NCBI RefSeq assembly: GCF_004799445.1
Contig: NZ_SSNA01000235.1
Coordinates: 1-36,778 of the forward strand
Length of the DNA stretch: 36,778 nt
Origin: Bradyrhizobium sp.
Lineage (GTDB): Bacteria; Pseudomonadota; Alphaproteobacteria; Rhizobiales; Xanthobacteraceae
Direction: 5' to 3'
Made by a program: the position numbers and the translations under genes. Shown here piece after piece: positions 11,027 through 18,745 of the stretch. The notes under the pieces were generated by a model. It ran no database searches. It saw only the letters and a list, made by a program, of their open reading frames with translations, and was not told the DNA's origin. How positions within the stretch are numbered: position 1 is the first letter of the stretch; the number at the start of each line of letters is the position of its first letter.

Positions 11027-11983
11027 CTACTTCTCCGCCAGCGGATGCAGGTCGCGCACCAGGCTTTTCAGCCGCTCCTCGACCACATGGGTATAGATCT
11101 GCGTCGTCGAGATATCGGTGTGGCCGAGCAGCGTTTGCACGATGCGCAAATCGGCGCCGTTATGCAGAAGATGGCTCGCGAAGGCGTGACGCAGCACATG
11201 CGGGCTGACCAGCCGCGGCGCCAGCCCGGCGGATGCCGCCAGTTCCTTGAGGTCGCGCGCAAAATGTTGCCGCGTCAAATGCCCGCTCTCGCCGAAAGAG
11301 GGAAACAGCCATTTCGAGGCGGCGGCGTTTTTCTTCATCTGCGGCTTGATCGCTTCCATCGCCGCGAGATAATCCGCCATCGCCTGTCGCGAGGCCTGGT
11401 TCAGCGGCACCAGCCGTTCCTTGTCGCCCTTGCCGCGCACCACGATCATGCGGGCGTCGCGGCGCGACGCCGAGAGCGGCAGCGCCACCAGTTCGGAGAC
11501 GCGTAGGCCGGTGGCGTAGAGCACCTCAAGCAGGCAATAGAGCCGCATCGTGCGAAGCCGCTGCAGGCCGGAGGCTTCCGACATTTCGGCCTGTGCCTTG
11601 GCGTGAACCAGCAATCGGTCGACATCCGATATCGACAGCACTTTCGGTAGGCCGCGGCCACGCTTTGGTCCTGACAAGATCGCCGCGGGATCGTCGCTCC
11701 GGACCCGCTCGTTCAAGAGGAAGCGAAACAGATGGCGCATCGCCGACAGCCGGCGCGCCACGCTCGACGACTTGAAGCCTCGTCCGTCAAGGTCGGCGAG
11801 GTAGTCCCGCAGGGCTTGCGTCTCGGCGCTGGTAAAGCCCTGGCCGCTGCAGCCAAGAAATTCGGAAAAATCCGTCAGGTCGCGGCGATAGGCATCGAGG
11901 GTGTTGTCGCCGGCTCCCTGTTCCGCCGCGAGCATGTCGAGGAACAGGTTGATCAGTTTGGCGTCTGAGGGCTTGGCGCGCAT
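11027..11983 (-). CDS. xerD: Tyrosine recombinase XerD
   Basis: XerD works with XerC at dif sites to resolve chromosome dimers under FtsK control. The 318-residue protein has the N-terminal SAM-like core-binding domain (about 8-95) and the catalytic domain (about 115-305). The catalytic set is complete: Arg161 in ATGLRVSELVAL, Lys185 in VRGKGDKERLVPL, His262 and Arg265 in SPHVLRHAFASHLL, His288 in LLGHTDIS and the Tyr297 nucleophile in QIYTHV. The length and closing HPLAEK fit chromosomal XerD rather than phage or integron integrases, and no attachment site or mobile neighbours were seen. XerC remains the main alternative label; the accA/aroK neighbourhood is where alphaproteobacteria usually carry xerD. 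Confidence 0.92.
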   Translation of the reverse strand: MRAKPSDAKLINLFLDMLAAEQGAGDNTLDAYRRDLTDFSEFLGCSGQGFTSAETQALRDYLADLDGRGFKSSSVARRLSAMRHLFRFLLNERVRSDDPAAILSGPKRGRGLPKVLSISDVDRLLVHAKAQAEMSEASGLQRLRTMRLYCLLEVLYATGLRVSELVALPLSASRRDARMIVVRGKGDKERLVPLNQASRQAMADYLAAMEAIKPQMKKNAAASKWLFPSFGESGHLTRQHFARDLKELAASAGLAPRLVSPHVLRHAFASHLLHNGADLRIVQTLLGHTDISTTQIYTHVVEERLKSLVRDLHPLAEK

Positions 11984-12016
11984 TGGCCGACCTTAGCGCC
12001 GATTCCTTGACGAAGC

Positions 12017-12163
12017 CTATTTCTTCAGGAATTTGTCCGCCGGGATGGTCACCGTCATTTCCCTCGGTTTCGGGTTGACGAAATTCGCCAGCGCGAAAAT
12101 CACGCCGTAGATGACCCCGGCGATGACAGCGACAACGGTCAGAAAGCGGAACAGGCTGGGCAT
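12017..12163 (-). CDS. Small single-pass membrane protein, 48 residues
   Basis: A short gene in the xerD-aroK gap. It encodes 48 residues: a short basic N-terminus MPSLFRFLTV, one hydrophobic segment about 7-28 (VVAVIAGVIYGVIFALANFV), then NPKPREMTVTIPADKFLKK facing the other side of the membrane. Topology is probably N-in with the short C-terminal tail in the periplasm. It lies 33 bp upstream of xerD on the same strand, so it may lead that operon. Codon use is like that of neighbours, and the clean transmembrane-plus-tail pattern supports a real gene. No function can be assigned. Confidence 0.7.
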   Translation of the reverse strand: MPSLFRFLTVVAVIAGVIYGVIFALANFVNPKPREMTVTIPADKFLKK

Positions 12164-12324
12164 GCGAAGGCCTCGGGCGGCCCATTAACCATTGAATTGA
12201 TCGGGGATAGCCTGATTTGACTACCACCATGTTCGCCACTTCGTTGCAAGACTCTCTGGCAACGGTATCGGCGGGGGTAGTATGGTCGTGCGGAATGCCG
12301 CATCCGCGGCCCTCGAGCGATGAC

Positions 12325-12948
12325 ATGTCTGAGAAAGCCGCACCGGCCAACGCCAGCGCAACCCAGGAGGCCGAGATCACCGCGGCACTGGGCGGCCGTT
12401 CGGTCGTGCTGGTGGGGATGATGGGAGCCGGCAAATCCACCATCGGACGGCGGCTGTCGGCGCGGCTCAGGCTACCGTTTCTCGACGCCGATGCGGAAAT
12501 CGAGGCGGCGGCGGGCATGTCGATCCCTGACATTTTCGAATCCCGTGGTGAGCCGGACTTCAGGGACGGCGAGGCGCGGGTGATCGCGCGGCTTCTCGAT
12601 GGCGGTCCGGTCGTGCTGGCTACCGGCGGCGGCGCCTTCATGCGCCAGGAGACCCGCGACCGCATCCGCGACCGGGCCGTCTCGATCTGGCTCAAGGCGG
12701 ATGCCGAGATCATCATGCGCAGGGTGAGGCGCCGTTCCGATCGTCCGCTGCTGCAGACCGCCGATCCCGAATCGACCGTCGGGCGTCTGATCAGCGAACG
12801 CGAGCCGGTCTATCAGCAGGCGGATTTGACGATCTGGTCACGCGACGTGCCGCACGAGAAGATCGTCGATGAATGCATCGAGGCCCTGCACGCCCTTCTG
12901 TGCGGCGGCTGCATGCAAACCCACGATAGAATGGGCGTCACACCATGA
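12325..12948 (+). CDS. aroK: Shikimate kinase
   Basis: AroK phosphorylates shikimate at the 3-hydroxyl with ATP, the fifth step toward chorismate. The start chosen is ATG 12325 (MSEKAAPANASATQEAE, 207 residues); a TTG in frame at 12217 would add 36 residues without family character. Walker A is GMMGAGKST (31-39). Asp54 and Asp56 in FLDADAEIE, Arg80 in EPDFRDGE and the glycine triplet in ATGGGAF match shikimate-binding positions, and SDRPLL is the mobile lid. The stop overlaps the aroB start by ATGA, implying translational coupling of two pathway enzymes. Confidence 0.96.
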   Translation: MSEKAAPANASATQEAEITAALGGRSVVLVGMMGAGKSTIGRRLSARLRLPFLDADAEIEAAAGMSIPDIFESRGEPDFRDGEARVIARLLDGGPVVLATGGGAFMRQETRDRIRDRAVSIWLKADAEIIMRRVRRRSDRPLLQTADPESTVGRLISEREPVYQQADLTIWSRDVPHEKIVDECIEALHALLCGGCMQTHDRMGVTP

Positions 12949-14093
12949 CCGCGCCGCTGAAACATTCCGATCCGATCACCGTCGATGTCGCGCTCGGCGA
13001 TCGCGCCTATGACATCGTCATCGGCCGCGACGTGCTGCCGTCGCTGGGCGGGCGCGTCGCCGCATTGCGGCCCGGCGCGCGTACCGCCATCGTCACCGAC
13101 CGCAATGTGGCAAAGCACTGGCTTGAGAAGACCGAGGCCTCGCTGGCGGAGGCCGGGATCGCCACCTCGCGGGTCATTGTCGAGGAAGGCGAGGGCTCGA
13201 AGACCTATGCCGGTCTCGAACAGGTCAGCGAGGCGCTGATCGCCGCGAAGATCGAACGCAACGATCTGGTGATCGCGCTCGGCGGCGGCGTAGTCGGCGA
13301 CCTCGCGGGCTTCGCGGCCGCGATCCTGCGCCGCGGCGTCGATTTTGTGCAGGTGCCGACCTCGCTGCTGGCGCAGGTCGACTCCTCGGTCGGCGGCAAA
13401 ACCGGAATCAATTCGCCGAAGGGCAAGAATCTGCTCGGCGCGTTTCACCAGCCGGTCCTGGTGGTCGCCGATACCGCCGTGCTCGACACCTTGTCGCCGC
13501 GCCAGTTCCGCGCCGGCTATGCCGAAGTCGCCAAATACGGCGTGCTCGGCGACGAGGCTTTTTTTGCCTGGCTGGAGACCAATCACGCCGATATTTTCGC
13601 AGGCGGCGCCGCTCGCGAGCATGCGATCGCCACCTCTTGCCGGGCCAAGGCCGCGATCGTCGCACGCGACGAGCGCGAGACCGGCGAACGGGCGCTGCTC
13701 AATCTCGGCCACACCTTCGGTCACGCGCTCGAAGCCGCCACCGGCTTTTCCGACCGGCTGTTTCACGGTGAAGGCGTTTCCGTCGGCATGGTGCTGGCGG
13801 CGGAACTGTCGGCGCAGCTCGGGATGATCGCCGAGCAGGACGCCATGCGCGTCAGGCGCCACCTTGCCGAGGTCGGCCTGCCGACCCATTTGCAGGATAT
13901 CGCCGGATTCAGCCAGGAGGGGCTTGCCGACGCCGACGCGCTGATGGCGCTGATGGCGCAGGACAAGAAGGTCAAGCGCGGCCGGCTCACTTTCATCCTG
14001 CTCGGGGCCGTCGGCGGCGCCGTGATCGCTCCCGACGTCGAACCTTCATTGGTTCGCGATTTTCTGCAAGCCAAGCTCGAGCGCAGAGCATGA
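12945..14093 (+). CDS. aroB: 3-dehydroquinate synthase
   Basis: AroB converts DAHP to 3-dehydroquinate using NAD and a divalent metal, the second shikimate-pathway step. The protein has 382 residues. Key pieces: EGEGSKTYAGLEQV, the NAD-site stretch GGGVVGDLAGFAAA followed by VPTSLLAQVDSSVGGKTGIN, and metal ligands expected from Glu in GYAEVAKYG, His in GHTFGHALE and His in FHGEGVSVGM. The start overlaps the aroK stop (ATGA). Odd: the last codons and stop lie inside the first bases of a family E palindromic repeat (14085-14131), so the C-terminal Arg-Ala and the stop appear to be supplied by, or to coincide with, repeat DNA. Confidence 0.97.
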   Translation: MTAPLKHSDPITVDVALGDRAYDIVIGRDVLPSLGGRVAALRPGARTAIVTDRNVAKHWLEKTEASLAEAGIATSRVIVEEGEGSKTYAGLEQVSEALIAAKIERNDLVIALGGGVVGDLAGFAAAILRRGVDFVQVPTSLLAQVDSSVGGKTGINSPKGKNLLGAFHQPVLVVADTAVLDTLSPRQFRAGYAEVAKYGVLGDEAFFAWLETNHADIFAGGAAREHAIATSCRAKAAIVARDERETGERALLNLGHTFGHALEAATGFSDRLFHGEGVSVGMVLAAELSAQLGMIAEQDAMRVRRHLAEVGLPTHLQDIAGFSQEGLADADALMALMAQDKKVKRGRLTFILLGAVGGAVIAPDVEPSLVRDFLQAKLERRA

Positions 14094-14131
14094 TCCGGCA
14101 ACGTGGAAACCGGGTTTCCGAAGAGATCACG
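14085..14131. repeat. Family E palindromic repeat overlapping the aroB stop
   Basis: An AGAGCATGATCCGG-type head, inner arms GTGGAAACC and GGTTTCC, and a GAAGAGATCACGC tail. The inner arms form a hairpin. A shorter relative is at 9760-9786. The aroB TGA (14091-14093) is inside the head. Confidence 0.65.
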
Positions 14132-14148
14132 CGTCACAGATAGATGAA

Positions 14149-15471
14149 ATGAATATCGGCGTCATGGATTGGGTTACATTCTCCATTGTGATCGGTTGTC
14201 TGCTGGTCTCGGCGTTCTTCGCCGCGAGCGAGACCGCGTTGACCGGCGCGTCGCGCGCCAGCATGCTGCGGCTGTCGAAACAGGGCAATCAGGACGCCGC
14301 CATCGTCTCCAGTCTGTCCGCGTTGCGCGAGCGGTTGATCGGCGCGCTGTTGCTCGGCAACAACATCGCCAATATCGGCGCCTCGGCGCTGGCGACCGGC
14401 ATCTTCACGACATGGTTCGGCGAAGTCGGCGTGCTTTACGCCACCGCCGTCATGACGGCACTGGTCGTGATCTTCGCCGAGGTGCTGCCGAAGACCATCG
14501 CCATCAATGCGCCGGACCGGGTGGCGCTGCTGGTGGCGCGCCCGATGAAGGTCATGGTGTTTCTGCTGGGACCGCTGCTCAGCGTCGTCGAGGCCGTCGT
14601 TCACGTGCTGATGCGGCTGATCGGCGTCAATATCGGCCACAACCAGCCGATTCTGTCGCCATTCGAGCGACTGCGCGGTGCGGTCGATCTGCTCCATCAC
14701 GAAGGCAAGGTCGAAAAGCAGGACCGCGACATGTTCGGCGGGTTACTGGACCTGCGCGAGCTGCAGGTCTCCGACGTGATGGTCCATCGCACCGAAATGG
14801 TGATGATCAACGCCGACCTGCCGCCGGAGGAGCTGGTACGCGAGGTGCTGGCGACCGAATACACCAGAATTCCGCTGTGGCGCGACAAGCCTGAAAACAT
14901 CATCGGCGTGCTGCACGCCAAGGACTTGTTGCGTGCGATCCGCGCCGCGGACGGCGAGACCTCGAAGATCGATGTCTCGACCATCGCGCTGCCGCCGTGG
15001 TTCGTGCCGGAGATGCGCTCGGTTTCCGAACAGCTCAAGGCGTTCCGCCGCCGCAAGACCCACTTCGCGCTGGTGGTCGATGAATACGGCGAAGTCGAAG
15101 GCATGGTGACGCTGGAGGATATCCTGGAAGAGATCGTCGGCGATATTTCCGACGAGCACGATGTGGTGGTGGCCGGCGTTCGTGCCCAGCCCGACGGGTC
15201 GGTGGTGGTCGACGGCTCGGTGCCGATCCGCGATCTCAACCGTGCCATGGACTGGCATCTTCCGGACGAGGAAGCCACCACGGTGGCGGGACTGGTGATC
15301 CACGAGGCCCGCTCGATCCCGGAGCGCGGCCAGAGTTTCACATTTCACGGCTTCCGTTTTCGCGTGCTGCGGCGTGAGCGCAACCGCATCACCGCGCTGC
15401 GGATCGTGGCCGTGCCGCGCGAGACCGAGGTCGAGGAGAAGAAGCCGCGGCGGGCCGGCAAGGCATTTTAG
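14149..15471 (+). CDS. CNNM/CBS/CorC-domain membrane protein (HlyC/CorC family)
   Basis: A 440-residue inner-membrane protein. The N-terminal CNNM domain (about 1-190) has four hydrophobic segments starting at WVTFSIVIGCLLVSAFFAAS, with the conserved SETALTGASRA and GNNIANIGASAL. It is followed by two CBS motifs (about 205-325), including DVMVHRTEMVMI and the TLEDILEEIVGDI stretch, and a CorC/HlyC C-terminal domain (about 345-425). Family members are linked to Mg2+ or Co2+ export; the CBS pair senses nucleotides. The start ATG 14149 follows the aroB repeat by about 17 bp; an in-frame ATG at 14164 is an alternative. The position directly after aroB is common in this bacterial group. The transported ion is an inference. 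Confidence 0.92.
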   Translation: MNIGVMDWVTFSIVIGCLLVSAFFAASETALTGASRASMLRLSKQGNQDAAIVSSLSALRERLIGALLLGNNIANIGASALATGIFTTWFGEVGVLYATAVMTALVVIFAEVLPKTIAINAPDRVALLVARPMKVMVFLLGPLLSVVEAVVHVLMRLIGVNIGHNQPILSPFERLRGAVDLLHHEGKVEKQDRDMFGGLLDLRELQVSDVMVHRTEMVMINADLPPEELVREVLATEYTRIPLWRDKPENIIGVLHAKDLLRAIRAADGETSKIDVSTIALPPWFVPEMRSVSEQLKAFRRRKTHFALVVDEYGEVEGMVTLEDILEEIVGDISDEHDVVVAGVRAQPDGSVVVDGSVPIRDLNRAMDWHLPDEEATTVAGLVIHEARSIPERGQSFTFHGFRFRVLRRERNRITALRIVAVPRETEVEEKKPRRAGKAF

Positions 15472-15523
15472 AACCTTCCGGGTCGTCATCATCCGCGAAA
15501 GCCAGCCATTGCGGGCATGACGG

Positions 15524-15799
15524 CTAGGAGTCCGCTTCCCCCGGCGCCTGTGCCCGGATGGCCAGCGCATGCACGCTTCCCGCGAGTTCCCCCGCCAGCG
15601 TTGCATTAATCATGCGGTGGCGTTCGATTCGGCTCTTCCCTTCGAAGGCCGGCGATACAATATATATCCTGAAATGCGTCTCGCCGCCCGGCCTGTGGCC
15701 GGCATGGCCTTCATGAAGATGTGATTCGTCCGTGACGTCGAGGCTTTCCGGCGTGAAAGCTTCATGCAACTTGTTTGTGATAGTGTCTTTGGTGCTCAT
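15524..15799 (-). CDS. bolA: BolA-family protein
   Basis: A 91-residue cytoplasmic protein starting at ATG 15799 (MSTKDTITNKLHEAF); an upstream in-frame ATG at 15820 adds only seven residues. It carries the BolA fold signatures: the helix TITNKLHEAFTPESLDV, DESHLHEGHAGHRPGGETHF and the closing RHRMINATLAGELAGSVHALAI. The histidines of the HEGH loop can bind an Fe-S cluster shared with a monothiol glutaredoxin, so a role in iron signalling or cluster handling is likely. It is divergent from the J-protein gene (110 bp apart) and convergent with the CNNM gene. Whether it is the BolA or the IbaG-type paralogue cannot be settled. Confidence 0.9.
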   Translation of the reverse strand: MSTKDTITNKLHEAFTPESLDVTDESHLHEGHAGHRPGGETHFRIYIVSPAFEGKSRIERHRMINATLAGELAGSVHALAIRAQAPGEADS

Positions 15800-15909
15800 G
15801 GCGGCGGCAATACGCACCAAAGCCGCCTTTCGTCAATGGTGCCTCGGGAGTGAAGGTTTCCGCAATGTCAAGACTTGAAGCTTTTCGCATTGCGTTGTCA
15901 TAGTCAGCC

Positions 15910-16575
15910 ATGCCGATTGATTCATCCAAATTCTTCGACTCCATTCGCATCAAGCCCAACAAGCTGAGCGCGAAGCAGCAGGCGCAGGCGCGCGAAGCCT
16001 CCGCGATGTGCGAATGGCCGGACTGCAAGAACAAGGGGCCGCATCGCGCGCCCAAGGGCCGGGCCAACGACAAGGAGTACTGGCACTTCTGTCTCAACCA
16101 CGTCCGCGAATACAACCAGTCCTATAATTTCTTCTCCGGCATGAACGCGGATGCGGTCGCGCGTTACCAGAAGGACGCGCTGACCGGCCATCGTCCGACC
16201 TGGAAGATGGGCGCCAATACCAGCTCCAAGAAGGGCAAGGGGGGCGGTCCGGAGGCCGATCTCGAAGGCGCCGCCGATCCGTTCAGCATGTTCAGCGAGC
16301 TCAACGGCCGCGGCCGCTGGCGGCCAGGTCCAGGCGGTGCCGCCGGCGAGACCAAGGTCGAGACGCGGAAGATTTTCAACGCCGAGCGCAAGGCGCTGCA
16401 GGTGATGGGGCTCGGCTCCGACGCCACGCTTGAGACGGTCAAGGCCAAATACAAGGCGCTGGTAAAGCAGCATCATCCCGACGCCAATGGCGGCGACCGC
16501 TCCACCGAGGACCGCCTGATCGAGATCATCAAGGCGTATAATTACCTCAAGACGATCGTGCGCGGCGCGAGCTAA
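15910..16575 (+). CDS. J-domain protein with N-terminal cysteine/histidine module
   Basis: A 221-residue protein. The C-terminus (about 158-218) is a J domain with the HPD tripeptide in VKQHHPDANGG, which stimulates a DnaK-type ATPase. The N-terminal half holds a possible metal site, CEWPDC (four-residue spacing) followed by WHFCLNHVREYNQSYNFF, then a Gly/Lys-rich linker. This is not the DnaJ layout (no Gly/Phe region, no CxxCxGxG repeats) and is unlike membrane-bound DjlA. It is divergent from bolA. The architecture, J domain last with a small Cys/His head, recurs in alphaproteobacteria by recollection. The client is unknown. Confidence 0.88.
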   Translation: MPIDSSKFFDSIRIKPNKLSAKQQAQAREASAMCEWPDCKNKGPHRAPKGRANDKEYWHFCLNHVREYNQSYNFFSGMNADAVARYQKDALTGHRPTWKMGANTSSKKGKGGGPEADLEGAADPFSMFSELNGRGRWRPGPGGAAGETKVETRKIFNAERKALQVMGLGSDATLETVKAKYKALVKQHHPDANGGDRSTEDRLIEIIKAYNYLKTIVRGAS

Positions 16576-16582
16576 TCTCTTT

Positions 16583-16606
16583 CGTCGTCCCGGCGTCCGC
16601 CGGGAC
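16583..16606. terminator. Half-unit of family A acting as possible bidirectional terminator
   Basis: TCCCGGCG (16588-16595) pairs with CGCCGGGA (16598-16605) in the short gap between the convergent J-protein and DedA genes. No T-run on either side; the termination role is inferred from position and stem stability. Confidence 0.45.
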
Positions 16607-16620
16607 CCTGGACCGCAATA

Positions 16621-17298
16621 TTATCTAAAATCGTTTCGAATCCGCTCGGGTGTCGGTTCGATCAGGCGTCCGCCATATCTGCGACGGATCGTCCAGCTCG
16701 CCAGTGCGAGGATCAGCGCGAGGCCTGCCACCGTCAGTATCCAGTAATACTTGCCCAACCCGGTATGATGCGAAATCCCGGCGTATTCGTGCAGCGCGGA
16801 TACCGCCAGCACCCCGGGAAGTACGTGTGCCGGCGCCCACACGAGGATGGCGGGGATGTTGACGGCGTAAAACCGCAGCGGCGCCATGCCCAGCGCACCC
16901 GCCGTGACGGGCACGAAGGCTCGGATCGGCGGCACGAAGCGCGCGAAGAACACCGCCAACACGCCCCAGCGATGGAAAAAGGCTTCGCTCTGCGCGATCA
17001 GGCGCGGATAGTTTGTCATCGGCCATGCGCTGAGGATCTCGCGCTGGGCCCGATGCCCGATCCAGAACGCCGATCCATCGCCGAGCAGGGCCCCGGCGAT
17101 AGCGGCTGCCAGCACCCATTCCAGCTGCAGTTCGCCGCCAGGCACCAGCGCGCTCAGCGCAAGAATGATGGTGGAACCCGGAATCACCGAGCCTACGACC
17201 GGAACCGCTTCCAACAGGGCAGCCAGAAACAGGGTGAAATAGGCAAGTCCAGCATGCGCCGAGACGAACGCAATCAATGGATCGATCAATGAAGCCAC
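16621..17298 (-). CDS. DedA-family inner-membrane protein
   Basis: About 225 residues and five or six hydrophobic segments. The start is placed at GTG 17298, which gives MASLIDPLIAFVSAHAGL and has AGGAA just upstream; a GTG at 17322 would add eight residues. Family marks are LEAVPVVGSVIPGSTIIL, the polar pair GDGSAFWIGHRAQ, and RFVPPIRAFVPVTAGALGM with the conserved Arg residues. DedA proteins are proton-coupled membrane proteins linked to polyprenyl-phosphate or phospholipid flipping and membrane homeostasis. It is convergent with the J-protein gene and divergent from cobS. The substrate is not identifiable. Confidence 0.88.
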   Translation of the reverse strand: MASLIDPLIAFVSAHAGLAYFTLFLAALLEAVPVVGSVIPGSTIILALSALVPGGELQLEWVLAAAIAGALLGDGSAFWIGHRAQREILSAWPMTNYPRLIAQSEAFFHRWGVLAVFFARFVPPIRAFVPVTAGALGMAPLRFYAVNIPAILVWAPAHVLPGVLAVSALHEYAGISHHTGLGKYYWILTVAGLALILALASWTIRRRYGGRLIEPTPERIRNDFR

Positions 17299-17596
17299 GA
17301 AATTCCTGTGCTGGCGGAGCACTCCGGTCGGGGTGCAGACCTAACATAACTGGTGATGGGGATGGAAAGTGCCATAAGGCCGCCATTGGACGGGGCCTGC
17401 CATGAAAGCATGGCGTGATTCGCAGGGCAGCCTTCCAAAAACCGGGCCCAATGCCTATCTTGATGATAACGCAACGGAACTTTGATTGGATCGCGGGCTT
17501 CTGCCAACCGTCGCTCTCTGATAGGTTCCGTTAAGCACCCATCCGCAGCCATACCGCAAATCTGGTTTCGGGAGCGCCCGAGACCTCGGAGGATTG

Positions 17597-18595
17597 ATGA
17601 CGACCGTCGCCATGACCAAAGTTCAGGAGCCCGCCGGTTTGCCCGATATGAAGGTGTCGGTGCGGCAGGTATTCGGCATCGACAGCGACCTCGAAGTGCC
17701 GGCCTATTCCGAAGTCGATCCGCATGTGCCGGACGTCGATTCGGATTACCGCTTCGATCGCGCCACCACGCTCGCCATTCTCGCCGGCTTTGCCAAGAAC
17801 CGCCGCGTCATGGTCACGGGCTATCACGGCACCGGCAAGTCGACCCATATCGAGCAGGTCGCAGCAAGGCTCAATTGGCCGTGCGTGCGCGTCAATCTCG
17901 ACAGCCATATCAGCCGTATCGATCTGGTGGGCAAGGATTCCATCGTCGTGCGCGACGGCATGCAGGTCACCGAATTTCGCGACGGCATCCTACCGTGGGC
18001 GCTACAGCACAATATCGCGCTGGTGTTCGACGAATACGACGCCGGCCGCCCCGATGTGATGTTCGTGATCCAGCGCGTGCTGGAGGTCTCCGGCCGCCTG
18101 ACGCTGCTCGACCAGAACAAGGTGATCAAGCCGCATCCGGCATTCCGGCTGTTTTCGACCGCCAACACGGTTGGGCTCGGCGACACCTCCGGCCTCTATC
18201 ACGGCACCCAGCAGATCAACCAGGGCCAGATGGACCGCTGGTCGATCGTCACAACGCTCAACTATCTGGCGCATGACGAGGAAGTCGAGATCGTACTGGC
18301 GAAAGCGCGTCATTACCGCAATCAGGAAGGCCGCGACATCGTCAACAAGATGGTGCGGCTTGCCGATCTCACCCGCAACGCCTTCGCCAACGGCGATCTG
18401 TCGACGGTGATGAGCCCGCGCACCGTGATCACATGGGCGGAAAACGCCGAGATTTTCACCGATATCGGTTTTGCATTCCGCGTCACCTTCCTCAACAAGT
18501 GCGATGAGCTGGAACGGCCGCTGGTGGCTGAATTCTATCAGCGCTGCTTCAATGCAGAGCTCGCGGAGTCCTCGGTCAACGTGGCGCTGAGCTAG
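17597..18595 (+). CDS. cobS: Aerobic cobaltochelatase subunit CobS (AAA+ ATPase)
   Basis: CobS and CobT form the ATP-driven chaperone complex that, with CobN, inserts cobalt into hydrogenobyrinate a,c-diamide in aerobic cobalamin synthesis. The 332-residue protein has Walker A GYHGTGKST (75-83), Walker B ALVFDEYD (141-148), then LFSTANTVGLGD (sensor 1) and the arginine-bearing helical lid. The start is ATG 17597: GGAGGA lies only three bases upstream, with an overlapping TTG at 17594 as a possible start and an in-frame ATG at 17612 as a third choice. cobT follows in the same direction after 150 bp, most of it a palindromic repeat. No cobalamin riboswitch was recognised upstream. Confidence 0.96.
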   Translation: MTTVAMTKVQEPAGLPDMKVSVRQVFGIDSDLEVPAYSEVDPHVPDVDSDYRFDRATTLAILAGFAKNRRVMVTGYHGTGKSTHIEQVAARLNWPCVRVNLDSHISRIDLVGKDSIVVRDGMQVTEFRDGILPWALQHNIALVFDEYDAGRPDVMFVIQRVLEVSGRLTLLDQNKVIKPHPAFRLFSTANTVGLGDTSGLYHGTQQINQGQMDRWSIVTTLNYLAHDEEVEIVLAKARHYRNQEGRDIVNKMVRLADLTRNAFANGDLSTVMSPRTVITWAENAEIFTDIGFAFRVTFLNKCDELERPLVAEFYQRCFNAELAESSVNVALS

Positions 18596-18613
18596 CGTCG
18601 TAGTATTCTCAAG

Positions 18614-18731
18614 GTCGTCCCCGCGGAAGCGGGGACCCATACGCCGGGAAATTTCAATAGAGCGACAGTGCCAGAGATCGGGAAACAGTGACCGCCGGTG
18701 GTTATGGGTCCCTGCTTTCGCAGGGACGACG
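18614..18731. repeat. Family A palindromic repeat pair, copy 2, between cobS and cobT
   Basis: Left hairpin GTCCCCGCGGAAGCGGGGAC near 18617-18636 and right hairpin GTCCCTGCTTTCGCAGGGAC near 18708-18727, with complementary inner flanks ACCCATA and TATGGGT. It fills nearly the whole cobS-cobT gap and ends 15 bp before the cobT start. Confidence 0.8.
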
Positions 18732-18745
18732 GCGGCGAGGAAGCC

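Noticed and set aside
11027..11983. Tyrosine recombinase as marker of an integrated element
   Set aside because: Sequence and neighbours fit chromosomal XerD; no attachment repeats, tRNA target or mobile cargo.
17323..17596. Possible cobalamin riboswitch ahead of cobS
   Set aside because: No B12-box-like conserved word or plausible multi-helix fold could be recognised in the 274 bp.
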